This document shows, piece after piece, positions 35,985 to 44,639 of a stretch of 64,000 nt of DNA; position 1 is the stretch's first letter, and every line of letters begins with the position of its first letter. A program made the position numbers and the translations under genes. The notes beneath the pieces were generated by a model. That model did not search any database. It was not told the DNA's origin and worked only from the letters and a program-made list of their open reading frames with translations. The DNA comes from Vibrio mytili. Its GTDB lineage: Bacteria > Pseudomonadota > Gammaproteobacteria > Enterobacterales > Vibrionaceae. The stretch spans positions 1 to 64,000 of the forward strand of contig NZ_JXOK01000063.1 in NCBI RefSeq assembly GCF_000830505.1, in the 5' to 3' direction.

Positions 35985-36357
35985 AATACTGCCCCCCAGA
36001 CCAGCACACACATCACCATACTGAGAAATACCAAGCCGAGCCAATATCCTTCGCCACACCAGAAAGACGATGAAAATCTAGTCCAACTCTATCGACGACC
36101 GCTTCGATAGCGGTGTTCACCATTTCGGCAAAGAGGACAAACAGCATGGAAACGATAACCGCCACCGTCTGCAAGGCACTGATGTCGAGATAACAAGCGA
36201 TTCCCGTTAGCGGTACGAACAGCATTAACTCTTGTTGAAACGCCGCCTCATTTTTTATTAACCATTTGAAGCCATTGAAGCTATGTAAAAATGTATACAG
36301 AATTCTTGTAACCCCAGTTCGCTTTTTAACGGCTGAGGATGAAATGCTTTTATGCAT
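35972..36357 (-). CDS. dgkA: Diacylglycerol kinase DgkA (one frame break), 128 aa
   Basis: Small integral membrane kinase that phosphorylates diacylglycerol to phosphatidic acid. Seen: GFKWLIKNEAAFQQE near the N-terminus, ELMLFVPL (TM1), VSMLFVLFAEMVNTAIEAVVDRVG (TM2 with catalytic Glu and the NTAIE motif) and SGVAKDIGSA. There the frame derails; restoring one T (GCT-TTG) near 36035 gives LVFLSMVMCVLVWGAVLWSL (TM3) and a stop at 35972 overlapping the transferase start. The ATG at 36357 is preferred to the longer 36387 start. First gene of the operon, with a PmrA-like box upstream. Confidence 0.9.
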
Positions 36358-36387
36358 GCTGATTTTCCTGACAAGATGAGATCTCAT

Positions 36388-36743
36388 CTAGCGATGTCTG
36401 TTCGTTCTTAGTTGGAACACCGTAAACGGGTTAGACGTAAAAAATATTATCGTAAGAAAAGTGATTAGTTTCGGCTTAAAAAACAGAAGAGCTAATGACT
36501 TTTAGCTGCTTATGGTGCCTTAATAAACTTAAGGTTTACTTAAGATACTCCCTACAACTGAGGGATACTAAAACGGCGGCTGGTTAGCCTATTCACGCCA
36601 AAAGTTGGTTTTGACGAAGACACTTCGTGAGATTAAGCCTCAAATTTGTTCGACCGACAAGGTTCAGAATACTGCAACGTGAAGTAAAAGGAGTTTATAC
36701 AACCTGAATACGACGCGGGTCATAAAATCTTAGATTGCTTTCA
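36388..36743. other. Regulatory region between dgkA operon and EamA gene
   Basis: About 356 non-coding bases. It contains the PmrA-like box at 36527–36543 and the dgkA promoter. The dgkA operon is transcribed leftwards from here; the EamA gene comes in from the right and ends at 36744. Confidence 0.55.
36518..36543 (-). promoter_or_regulatory. PmrA/QseB-like response-regulator box
   Basis: CTTAAG (36527–36532), five bases GTTTA, CTTAAG (36538–36543), exactly the YTTAAK-N5-YTTAAK form of a PmrA box; an extra CTTAAT lies at 36518–36523. It is upstream of dgkA, the first gene of the block that also encodes the PmrA-like regulator, pointing to autoregulation. Confidence 0.7.
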
Positions 36744-37646
36744 TCAACCTTGTTTACGGACTGATGCATGAAGGACGGAAGCCAATAACAGAGCTGCGCC
36801 AGCCCACTGAAGGCTGGTGAATGTTTCTTGTAACCAAAACATCGAAAATAGTGCACCAAACAAAGGCTCGCTGCCCATCAAAAGTGACGCTTTTGTTGGT
36901 GAAATTTTGCGAACCGCATAATTTTGGACATAGAAAGCAAATAGTGTGCAGAAAAGAACCAAAAAGGCGGTGATGAGCCAAAAATCAACCGAGGATGGAA
37001 GTAAACCCACAGACATCTCTAATGAGGTAACGCTGATTAACATGGCCCCCATCGCCACAACGAAAGATTGGACACAAGTTAGAGTCGTATTGGTAATCTG
37101 TTTACCGTGAGCCAGTTTTTTGGTCATGGTTACCATGATTGCTCTTAGCCCTGCAGCACAAAGAATAAAAATATCACCTTGATTAAAGGTTAGTTGAAAC
37201 TGTCGGTCATAACTCAGCATAAGTACGCCACTGGTACAGAGTACTGACAGAAAAATGAGTTGCCTGTCCGGCTTTCTTTTCCCAACCAATACGTCGACGA
37301 AGGCAGTAAATATGACATTTAAACTGATCAGAAACGCTGCGTTTGAGGCGGTGGTTTGGCTAACGCCGTAAACCTCAAAAAAGAACACTAACGCTAGGAT
37401 AACACCAGTCGGTAATCCGATAGACCAGTCGGGGCTTTTGCGTTTAAGGATGTCTTTGACTAACAGTGGCGCCAGCAGCAAGAACGTCCAGCCAAAACGG
37501 ATGGCAATGAACATGGATACCGTTGTGTAGGTTAATGCGCTTTTGGTCAAGCCGTAACTGCTTCCCCACACGATTGCCACAAGAAGTAGCAAGACCTCCG
37601 GCATAATGAACATTGGCAGCTTGGTTCTTAACGCTAAGCTAGGCAT
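36744..37646 (-). CDS. EamA/DMT-superfamily transporter, 300 aa
   Basis: Ten hydrophobic segments arranged as two EamA halves; signature VAIVWGSSYGLTKSAL near residue 22 and MGSEPLFGALFSMFWLQE near residue 257. Such carriers export amino acids or other metabolites, but the substrate cannot be told. ATG at 37646 follows AGGAG. It is divergent from a LysR regulator 97 bases away, which probably controls it. Confidence 0.85.
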   Translation of the reverse strand: MPSLALRTKLPMFIMPEVLLLLVAIVWGSSYGLTKSALTYTTVSMFIAIRFGWTFLLLAPLLVKDILKRKSPDWSIGLPTGVILALVFFFEVYGVSQTTASNAAFLISLNVIFTAFVDVLVGKRKPDRQLIFLSVLCTSGVLMLSYDRQFQLTFNQGDIFILCAAGLRAIMVTMTKKLAHGKQITNTTLTCVQSFVVAMGAMLISVTSLEMSVGLLPSSVDFWLITAFLVLFCTLFAFYVQNYAVRKISPTKASLLMGSEPLFGALFSMFWLQETFTSLQWAGAALLLASVLHASVRKQG

Positions 37647-37743
37647 CGCTTTATCTCCTAATAGAATCTCCGAGTTGACTCATTCACTATCCATGAGTAC
37701 GTTATGTGAAACAATGGCTGTATTTGGAAAGGATTTTTGCGCT

Positions 37744-38670
37744 ATGGACACAAATAAACTCATCGCTCTTTTACCTGAGATGGCGGTATTTGTTGTTGTG
37801 ATCGAGGAAGGCAGTTTTTCAAAAGCAGCGGAGAGGCTTGGTGTCGCTCCATCTTCAGTGAGCCGATCAATTTCTAAATTGGAGACGGGGCTATGTCAAA
37901 AACTCCTTGAGAGAACGACGCGGAATATGAGATTGACCAGTGCAGGTGAAGAAATTCATGGGCTATGTGTGGACATGCTCAAGTCTGCGCGATTGGCATC
38001 GGACGCTGCATTTTCCTCTCAAAATGAAATAGCGGGAGAAGTTAGGATCGCAGCCCCGAGAGCCTATGCCAATCAAGTGCTTTCGCCATTGATTCTCGAT
38101 TTTCTCGACGCTTACCCGAAAGTTTCAGTCCATATGATCGTAGAAGACCACTTTATCGATCCCATCGGGCATGAGGTTGACATGGTTATACACATCACGG
38201 ACAGACCAGTGGAAGGTCTCGTCGCCAAAGTCTTGGGTATCAATAAATTAAGCGTGTGCGCCAGTCGTGCTTATCTGAAAAAGTACGGTTATCCATCCAG
38301 CCCGGCGGACTTATCGACGCATCAATGCATACGTTTGGGAGAAACGTCTTTGGACAGGAAATGGTCATTTGGCAAACGGGGCCAGATTCATCACGTCAAT
38401 ATCGACGGGCGATTTGCGGTTAACCATACTGAAATTCGCAAACAAGCGGTGCTAAGGGGAGGGGGGATTTCCATATTTCCTGAATTCTCCGTTGCTGAAC
38501 TTATCGCGTCTGGCGATTTCGTCGAGCTCTTTTCCGATTGGGAGGTTCAAGGAAATTATACAGGACATATAGTTGCACAGTATCCACAGTCGAGGTTCAT
38601 TCCAAGTCAACTCAAGGTACTGGTAGATTATTTGCAAAACAAGTTAACACTATGTCACTCAGAAGTATAA
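37744..38670 (+). CDS. LysR-family transcriptional regulator, 308 aa
   Basis: N-terminal winged helix: FVVVIEEGSFSKAAERLGVAPSSVSRSISKLE (near residue 14; the HTH core is FSKAAERLGVAPSSVSR), then a LysR substrate domain beginning GEVRIAAPRAYANQVL. The ATG at 37744 has AAGGA 9 bases upstream; the longer open frame from 37606 is not used. Divergent from the EamA transporter gene. The CrgA/YhjC-like group (regulators with LTxAG after the HTH) is the closest match. Confidence 0.9.
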   Translation: MDTNKLIALLPEMAVFVVVIEEGSFSKAAERLGVAPSSVSRSISKLETGLCQKLLERTTRNMRLTSAGEEIHGLCVDMLKSARLASDAAFSSQNEIAGEVRIAAPRAYANQVLSPLILDFLDAYPKVSVHMIVEDHFIDPIGHEVDMVIHITDRPVEGLVAKVLGINKLSVCASRAYLKKYGYPSSPADLSTHQCIRLGETSLDRKWSFGKRGQIHHVNIDGRFAVNHTEIRKQAVLRGGGISIFPEFSVAELIASGDFVELFSDWEVQGNYTGHIVAQYPQSRFIPSQLKVLVDYLQNKLTLCHSEV

Positions 38671-38881
38671 CGTCATTCATTCCTTTGATATGAATAACTT
38701 CATTTCGTATTTCTATTCAAATCTTTCTTCACGTTTTCATCTTCGGGCTACCTTACCTATGTAGGTTTGATGGCAGCGGTCTTCTGCTGCGTGAATGATT
38801 TTTAGTACAACGTTTGAGCATCGTCTTTCCGTTAAAAAGCTACCTATACTTGATCTGAACGTTGACCGAGGAGATCAGTTC

Positions 38882-39379
38882 ATGAGTATAAGAAAAAAAT
38901 CAATACTAATCGTGGCAAGTGCACTCATTACCGTCAGCATGACCGCTTCAGCGAAAGTTGAAGGGCCAATGATGATGACCATTGAAAATATTGGAACATC
39001 CGAAGTGTTGGCTTGGTCGTGGGGCGCTTCGAATAGCAGCTCTTTTTATGTTGGAGGCGGTGGTGGTGCGGGTAAAGCTAACGTTCAAGATGTGAGTCTC
39101 ACGCGCTACAGTGATGCCCAGTCATCCCAAATCTTAAAGTATGTTGTCACGGGGGAACATTTGGACAAAATCGTTCTGGAGCGAGATGGTTTACGTATCG
39201 AATTGAAAGATACGTTGATAAGCAGTTTTAGCGTTGGTGATTCTAGTAATGTTGGTAAGTCTAACAGGAGTAACGATGCGCAAACGGAGAACTTAAGCCT
39301 CGCGTTTAAACAAATTACATACGAAGTGGATGGTAGTCCGGCTTATTGTTACGACGTATCGACCAATACCACGTGTTAG
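38882..39379 (+). CDS. Exported Hcp-like protein, 165 aa
   Basis: A signal peptide covers about residues 1–24 (KKSILIVASALITVSMTASAKV). The mature part has the Hcp (type VI tube) fold pattern: EGPMMMTIENI, SWGASNSSSFYVGGGGGAGKANVQDVSLTR, SSQILKYVVTGEHLDKIVLER, LKDTLISSFSVGDSS and SLAFKQITYEV. True T6SS Hcp has no signal peptide and there are no T6SS genes here, so this is a periplasmic or secreted relative of unknown role. Two Cys at the end (YCYDVSTNTTC). ATG at 38882 is preceded by GAGGAG. Single gene ended by a terminator. Confidence 0.75.
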   Translation: MSIRKKSILIVASALITVSMTASAKVEGPMMMTIENIGTSEVLAWSWGASNSSSFYVGGGGGAGKANVQDVSLTRYSDAQSSQILKYVVTGEHLDKIVLERDGLRIELKDTLISSFSVGDSSNVGKSNRSNDAQTENLSLAFKQITYEVDGSPAYCYDVSTNTTC

Positions 39380-39420
39380 TTGGTACAATATTTTAGCGAG
39401 TTTTTTACTAGTACCCTATT

Positions 39421-39470
39421 TATAGCCCGCAACTTATAGCCCGCAACATAACGGTTTAGCGGGCTTTTAT
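39421..39470 (+). terminator. Terminator with tandem-duplicated stem arm
   Basis: AGCCCGC (39438–39444) pairs with GCGGGCT (39459–39465) and is followed by TTTTATTT. The 13-mer TATAGCCCGCAAC occurs twice in tandem (39421–39433 and 39435–39447), so two alternative left arms exist. Confidence 0.75.
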
Positions 39471-39568
39471 TTGGCTTCTTATCCGTCTCTCTTTAGCTGT
39501 GCTCGGGTTTACTCTATAATCCCCTCCGTTTTCTACGGTACTCAACCATTTTCTCCTGGGATATTTTC

Positions 39569-40303
39569 ATGATTTCAAAAAACCAATTAAAACTGCTGCG
39601 TGCGTTAGGTCAAAAGAAGCAGCGTAAAGCGCACGGCTTATTTCTGGTTCAGGGTGAGAAAAACGTACTAGAGCTAACAAGCAGTTCGCTCACGGTAAAA
39701 CAAATTTTTGCGACGGCAGAGTTTCTTGATCTGCACCGCTCAGAGTTAAGCGCCTTTGACTGCATTGAAGCCTCACTAGATGATCTAACGAAAGCCAGTA
39801 CGCTGGTGAGTAACAATGCCGCTATTGCTGTCGTCGAAGTTCCCAATGTAAAAGCACCGCACGCGAAAGGCTTAATGATTGCGTTAGACGGAGTCTCGGA
39901 CCCAGGTAACTTAGGGACGATTATTCGCGTTGCCGATTGGTATGGTATTCAACACATTGTCGCGAGCCGCGATTGTGCGGATCCTTACAACCCTAAAACC
40001 ATCAGTGCGACCATGGGCAGCTTTGGGCGCGTGCAAGTGAGTCTTGTCGACTTACCCAATTATTTGCAGCAAGCCAACTTACCGGTATATGGGGCATTTT
40101 TGGAAGGGGAAAGTGTCCACAAAACGGATTTCTCTGCAGAAGGTATTTTGCTGATGGGAAGTGAGTCTCACGGTGTGCGTGAAGAAGCTGCGCAGTTTGT
40201 GACGGATAAAATTACCATTCCGGCTTTTGGTGGTGCTGAATCACTGAATGTGGCAATGGCGACAGGCATCATATTGGACAATATGCGTCGTCAACATAGC
40301 TAA
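39569..40303 (+). CDS. SpoU/TrmH-family RNA methyltransferase, 244 aa
   Basis: N-terminal substrate-binding domain (RKAHGLFLVQGEKNVLEL) and C-terminal SPOUT knot with the three motifs: DPGNLGTIIRVADWYG (near residue 112), LLMGSESHGV (near 191) and IPAFGGAESLNVAMATGI (near 213). It 2'-O-methylates a ribose in rRNA or tRNA using AdoMet; the exact target (RlmB- or TsnR-like) cannot be told from sequence alone. Monocistronic in this window. Confidence 0.9.
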   Translation: MISKNQLKLLRALGQKKQRKAHGLFLVQGEKNVLELTSSSLTVKQIFATAEFLDLHRSELSAFDCIEASLDDLTKASTLVSNNAAIAVVEVPNVKAPHAKGLMIALDGVSDPGNLGTIIRVADWYGIQHIVASRDCADPYNPKTISATMGSFGRVQVSLVDLPNYLQQANLPVYGAFLEGESVHKTDFSAEGILLMGSESHGVREEAAQFVTDKITIPAFGGAESLNVAMATGIILDNMRRQHS

Positions 40304-40410
40304 GCCCGTAATCTACATAGATGAACACGGCACAGATAGTTTAACATGTCATAGATGGCTCAATACGCCATATAAACAGTTAAACGCGTCATATCTACCT
40401 ATCTTTAAAC

Positions 40411-40447
40411 AAAATTACGATTTTCCATTTAGTAAAATCGTAATTTT
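40411..40447. promoter_or_regulatory. Perfect 14-bp inverted repeat with 9-base loop
   Basis: AAAATTACGATTTT (40411–40424) and AAAATCGTAATTTT (40434–40447) are exact complements. The repeat lies between the methyltransferase and the CBS gene, 48 bases before the ATG at 40496. AT-rich with T's at the end on both strands: either a bidirectional terminator or an operator. Confidence 0.7.
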
Positions 40448-40495
40448 GGACGACACTTATCTTAAGGCTGTAAATTGGCATCGAAGGAGATAAGA

Positions 40496-40915
40496 ATGAA
40501 GTCATTAAAAGTAAAAGATTACATGACCTTACAAGCTGTGACCTTTACAAAAGATATGTCACTTTCGGCCGCGTTGAATAAGGTCATGCAAAGTGTGACA
40601 CTCGGTGGGCCAGTTATTGATGAAAACAAGAAGGTTATTGGGTTCTTATCTGAACAAGATTTGCTGGATAAGTTAGTCAAAGCGAGCTATTTCTGCCAAG
40701 ACACACATACCGTTAAAGAGTGCATGCACCTAGATGTATTATCTGTATCACCGGATATGTCTATCATCGAGTTAGCGGATATGATGAAAGTTGGTAAACC
40801 TAAAATGTACCCAGTCGTTGATGATAAAGGAAAGCTTGTTGGTGTGATAACTCGACGGGACGTCCTACGAGCAATCGGTATGACCATGAATGATTGCTTC
40901 AAGCACCCGGTATAA
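40496..40915 (+). CDS. CBS-domain pair protein, 139 aa
   Basis: Two CBS motifs: VKDYMTLQAVTFTKDMSLSAAL ... GPVIDENKKVIGFLSEQDLL and VKECMHLDVLSVSPDMSIIELADMM ... MYPVVDDKGKLVGVITRRDVLRAI. The pair forms one Bateman module that usually binds adenosyl nucleotides and regulates a partner. No fused catalytic domain is present. ATG at 40496 has GAAGGAG 7 bases upstream. Confidence 0.88.
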   Translation: MKSLKVKDYMTLQAVTFTKDMSLSAALNKVMQSVTLGGPVIDENKKVIGFLSEQDLLDKLVKASYFCQDTHTVKECMHLDVLSVSPDMSIIELADMMKVGKPKMYPVVDDKGKLVGVITRRDVLRAIGMTMNDCFKHPV

Positions 40916-41180
40916 CCGTGGTAACAATCCCTACGTTCCTATCTCTGAGGCAAGGTGCTTGAGTGCCTTGTCAATGAGTTAATCCGTTTTCGAATGCATA
41001 TTCTGCTAGTGGTACTCGGCGACGAAAACCGAACTCTCTTATATCTATTTAGTAAATTAGAAATAACTATTCAGTAAATCAAAAAAAACCTTGACCTTGG
41101 AGCTATCTCCAGGGTTTATCCTTATTACTAAGAGCACAATGACTCAGATTCTAAAGGCTTAGTTCAGATAGTATTAAGGA
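40916..41180. other. Regulatory region upstream of zntA
   Basis: 265 non-coding bases holding the MerR-type promoter at 41091–41122; nothing else recognised. Confidence 0.5.
41091..41122 (+). promoter_or_regulatory. MerR/ZntR-type promoter of zntA
   Basis: TTGACC (41091–41096) and TATCCT (41117–41122) are separated by 20 bases, the over-long spacer of MerR-family promoters. Inside, ACCTTGGAG (41094–41102) and CTCCAGGGT (41107–41115) form a near-perfect palindrome like that in the E. coli zntA promoter. No zntR gene lies in the window. Confidence 0.85.
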
Positions 41181-41189
41181 GTGTTCACT

Positions 41190-43496
41190 ATGTGTACCAA
41201 ACATAAAGGTTGTCAATCTAATCATATTAAGACCGCGGTCCCTTTGTATTCGGGTGGCTCGTGCTGCGCGCCTCTAAAGGCCTCTGTTGGCATGTGTCAA
41301 TCGAACATGGAAGGCGTCGATAATCAGTGCTGTAAAGACGATAGCTGTGACACTGGATTCAGCGACGACGATGATGTTGAGCATCGGCTTAAATCAGGGA
41401 GCAATCATCGCTGGTTAGTGTCTGGCATGGATTGCCCGTCGTGCGCCCAAAAGTTAGAGAAAGCTATCCTATCGATTGACGGTGTTAGGCAGGCGAAAGT
41501 GTTGTTTGCGACAGAAAAACTGGTCGTAGACTTTGATGATCATGCTCTGACCGATGTTATAGAGCAAACGGCTCGTAAAACTGGATTTCCCTTATCTAAA
41601 CCCAACGCACAAACGTCAAACAACGATGTCAAAAATTGGCAAACGTTGGTTTTAGATAATCTGAATATTGTTGCTATCGCCCTGGGTATGGTGATAGCAA
41701 GTGCTATTGCAACCACTTACCCACAACTGGGAACGTGGGGGTTTGCTATAACCTGCTTACTTGGCTTGTATCCTATTGCTAAAAAAGCAGTCAAACTCGC
41801 GCGAAGTGGGACGCCATTTGCTATCGAAACCTTGATGAGTGTCGCTGCTCTCGGAGCGCTCTATCTGGGAGAAACGGCAGAAGCCGCTATGGTGTTGCTC
41901 CTCTTTCTGGTCGGTGAAAAGTTAGAAGCTTACGCGTCATCCCGTGCCCGTAGTGGTGTTCAAGCATTAATGAACTTAGTGCCTGAAAACGCACTTCTAC
42001 TGGTTGATGGTGAACGTCATGAAGTCAACGTGTCACAACTGAATCCAGGAGACATCATAGAAGTGGCTCCAGGAGGACGATTGCCGGCTGACGGTGTCTT
42101 GATGAGTTCTGCTGCCAGCTTTGACCAAAGTGCGTTAACGGGGGAGTCGATTCCCGTTGAATATGATAATGGCGCAAAAGTGATGGCGGGCTCGGTGGTT
42201 GTCGACAAAGTGGTTAACTTACGAGTGACCTCACGTCAGGGCGAGAATGCTATCGACCGTATTCTGCATTTAATTGAGGAAGCGGAGTCACACAAAGCAC
42301 CTGTGGAACGCTTTTTAGATAAGTTTAGCCGCTGGTATACACCGTTAATGATGCTGGTCGCAGTAATTGTGGTGGTTGCGCCTCCGTTACTTTTCGCACA
42401 GCCATGGGAAACCTGGGTATATCGCGGTTTGGCGTTGTTATTGATTGCGTGTCCGTGTGCTTTAGTGATTTCGACACCTGCGGCAATTACATCAGGCTTA
42501 GCGGCCGCAGCGAAGAGGGGCGCGCTCATCAAAGGTGGCGCTGCACTTGAGTTACTTGGGCGAGTAGACTCCATCGCGTTTGACAAAACTGGCACCCTGA
42601 CCAAGGGAAAACCACAAGTAACGGATATACATCATTTTGATTGCGATAGAGAAACGTTGCTCAGTGTGGCTGCATCGGTAGAAATAGGATCACATCATCC
42701 TCTTGCGGCCGCGTTGGTTCAAAAGGCGCAGGAAGAAGGAATAGCCATACCAGAGGCGAGCGACAAAACCGCGCATGCGGGGTCGGGGGTGAGTGGATAC
42801 GTTAACGGACAATTGATCCAAATAACGGCCCCTTCTAAAGTACCGTTTAGGCTCGCCGCCGACGTTGCTCAAATGATTGAAGCGCTCGAAACCGAAGGGA
42901 AAACAGTCGTGGTCGTTCGCTCTGATGAACGTGTGATAGGACTCTTTGCCTTGCAAGATACGGTAAGAGAAGAAGCACGCCAAGCGGTACAACGCCTTAA
43001 AACACTAGGTGTTAACGCAATAATGCTAACCGGGGATAATCCTCGAAGTGCAGAAGCGATAGCAAAAGAAATCGGTTTGAATTTTGAATCCAATCTATTA
43101 CCTGCTGATAAAGTGCGGTATGTAGAAAAATTATCTAAACGTCACACCGTTGCTATGGTAGGGGATGGGATCAATGATGCCCCTGCAATGAAAGCGTCGA
43201 GTATTGGCATTGCAATGGGAGGCGGTACCGATGTCGCGCTAGAAACTGCAGATGCAGCCTTGGCCCATAATCGCTTGGTTGAGATCCCAGCTATGATTGA
43301 GTTATCACGAGCGACGCTAAAAAACATTCGTCAAAACGTCACGTTGGCGTTGGGGTTGAAGGGGATATTTTTAGTCACCAGTTTGTTCGGTATTACCGGA
43401 CTTTGGGTCGCCGTGTTGGCGGATAGCGGCGCGACTGCATTGGTCACCTTGAACGCGCTAAGGTTGCTGAGGTTTAAAGCCAATCACGTCGACTAA
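41190..43496 (+). CDS. zntA: Zinc/cadmium/lead-exporting P-type ATPase ZntA, 768 aa
   Basis: P1B-type ATPase. In order: Cys-rich N-terminus (GGSCCAPL, NQCCKDDSC), heavy-metal domain GMDCPSCAQKLEKAI (near residue 76), membrane metal site CPCALVIS (near 415), phosphorylation motif DKTGTLTKGKP (near 460), SSHHPLAAAL-like nucleotide site (GSHHPLAAALV) and GDGINDAPAMK (near 655). ATG at 41190 has AAGGA 9 bases upstream. The MerR-type promoter implies induction by Zn, Cd or Pb. The extra Cys-rich N-terminus is longer than in E. coli. Confidence 0.94.
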   Translation: MCTKHKGCQSNHIKTAVPLYSGGSCCAPLKASVGMCQSNMEGVDNQCCKDDSCDTGFSDDDDVEHRLKSGSNHRWLVSGMDCPSCAQKLEKAILSIDGVRQAKVLFATEKLVVDFDDHALTDVIEQTARKTGFPLSKPNAQTSNNDVKNWQTLVLDNLNIVAIALGMVIASAIATTYPQLGTWGFAITCLLGLYPIAKKAVKLARSGTPFAIETLMSVAALGALYLGETAEAAMVLLLFLVGEKLEAYASSRARSGVQALMNLVPENALLLVDGERHEVNVSQLNPGDIIEVAPGGRLPADGVLMSSAASFDQSALTGESIPVEYDNGAKVMAGSVVVDKVVNLRVTSRQGENAIDRILHLIEEAESHKAPVERFLDKFSRWYTPLMMLVAVIVVVAPPLLFAQPWETWVYRGLALLLIACPCALVISTPAAITSGLAAAAKRGALIKGGAALELLGRVDSIAFDKTGTLTKGKPQVTDIHHFDCDRETLLSVAASVEIGSHHPLAAALVQKAQEEGIAIPEASDKTAHAGSGVSGYVNGQLIQITAPSKVPFRLAADVAQMIEALETEGKTVVVVRSDERVIGLFALQDTVREEARQAVQRLKTLGVNAIMLTGDNPRSAEAIAKEIGLNFESNLLPADKVRYVEKLSKRHTVAMVGDGINDAPAMKASSIGIAMGGGTDVALETADAALAHNRLVEIPAMIELSRATLKNIRQNVTLALGLKGIFLVTSLFGITGLWVAVLADSGATALVTLNALRLLRFKANHVD

Positions 43497-43670
43497 CATC
43501 ACGTGGTAATAGCATGTTGTTGGTAGCAATGCTTACTACGTCTGAGAAAACTTGCTCTATATTTAGTGGGTAAATAAGTGCTTGGTTAGACATAAAGTCA
43601 TCTCCCATGCCTTATTAATGAGATCTGTGTATGTTTTTTGTGAAAATCATCATATGTTTCATATTTGAAA

Positions 43671-43686
43671 TGTGACAAAAATCACT
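43671..43686 (+). promoter_or_regulatory. CRP site upstream of udp
   Basis: TGTGA-CAAAAA-TCACT matches the CRP consensus TGTGA-N6-TCACA; a weaker TGTGA-N6-TCATA copy lies at 43639–43654. Two CRP sites with CytR between them is the E. coli udp arrangement. Confidence 0.8.
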
Positions 43687-43778
43687 ATATATCCGCAGAA
43701 GGTTCGCTAAAGTGCTGGCGTACCCTAACAACTGATTAATGAGCTTATCGTCAAATAAGCCACAACAAGGAGCGACTT

Positions 43779-44537
43779 ATGTCTCAAGCTGTATTCCATT
43801 TAGGTATTACTGAAGAAGATTTAAATGGTGCTACCCTAGCTATCATTCCTGGTGATCCTGCTCGCGTACAAAAAATTGCTGAGCAAATGGAGAACCCAGT
43901 ATTCCTAGCCAGCCAACGAGAATACACTTTATACCGTGCGGAACTAGACGGTAAGCCAGTTGTGGTTTGTTCTACTGGTATTGGTGGCCCTTCTACCTCT
44001 ATTGCTGTTGAGGAGTTAGCTCAGCTTGGCGTTCGTACCTTCCTTCGTGTCGGTACAACTGGTGCAATTCAACCACATGTGAACGTCGGTGACATGATCG
44101 TAACGACTGGCTCTGTACGTTTGGATGGTGCCAGCCTACACTTTGCTCCGATGGAGTTTCCTGCTGTTGCAGATTTTGACGTTGCAACTGCGATGCGCTC
44201 AGCGGTAGAAGAATCTGGTGCGGTTGTTCATATGGGCGTGACAGCGTCAAGTGACACTTTTTATCCAGGTCAAGAACGATACGATACCTTCACTGGTCGT
44301 GTGGTTAAGCGCTTCCAAGGCTCAATGAAAGAATGGCAAGATATGGGCGTGCTTAACTTCGAAATGGAATCTGCAACACTGTTAACCATGTGTGCGAGTT
44401 CTGGTTTGAAAGCGGGCTGTGTTGCGGGTGTTATCATCAACCGTACCCAAAAAGAAATCCCAGATCATGCGACGTTAAAAGAAACCGAAGCGCGTTCAAT
44501 CAAAGTAGTTGTGGAAGCGGCTCGTAAAATGCTTTAA
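43779..44537 (+). CDS. udp: Uridine phosphorylase, 252 aa
   Basis: Phosphorolyses uridine to uracil and ribose-1-phosphate. Motifs: [51 protein letters not shown]-like core ([17 protein letters not shown], near residue 70), [16 protein letters not shown] and [13 protein letters not shown] (near 195). Full length compared with the E. coli enzyme (about 253). AAGGAG precedes the ATG. Upstream CRP sites indicate catabolite control. Confidence 0.95.
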   Translation: MSQAVFHLGITEEDLNGATLAIIPGDPARVQKIAEQMENPVFLASQREYTLYRAELDGKPVVVCSTGIGGPSTSIAVEELAQLGVRTFLRVGTTGAIQPHVNVGDMIVTTGSVRLDGASLHFAPMEFPAVADFDVATAMRSAVEESGAVVHMGVTASSDTFYPGQERYDTFTGRVVKRFQGSMKEWQDMGVLNFEMESATLLTMCASSGLKAGCVAGVIINRTQKEIPDHATLKETEARSIKVVVEAARKML

Positions 44538-44593
44538 GACTTGATGAGTTAATTCAGCAGAATTAAATGAGTTTACTTATTCAAGCATTTAAC

Positions 44594-44623
44594 AAAAAGC
44601 CAGAGAAATATCTCTGGCTTTTT
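44594..44623 (+). terminator. Terminator between udp and the CARF-nuclease gene
   Basis: AAAAAGCCAGAGA (44594–44606) pairs perfectly with TCTCTGGCTTTTT (44611–44623), loop AATA. It serves the two convergent genes. Confidence 0.9.
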
Positions 44624-44639
44624 GCTATCTAGTGTCTGA

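Noticed and set aside
38882-39379. Type VI secretion tube protein
   Set aside because: The signal peptide and the absence of other T6SS genes argue against a functional T6SS Hcp; kept as Hcp-like only.
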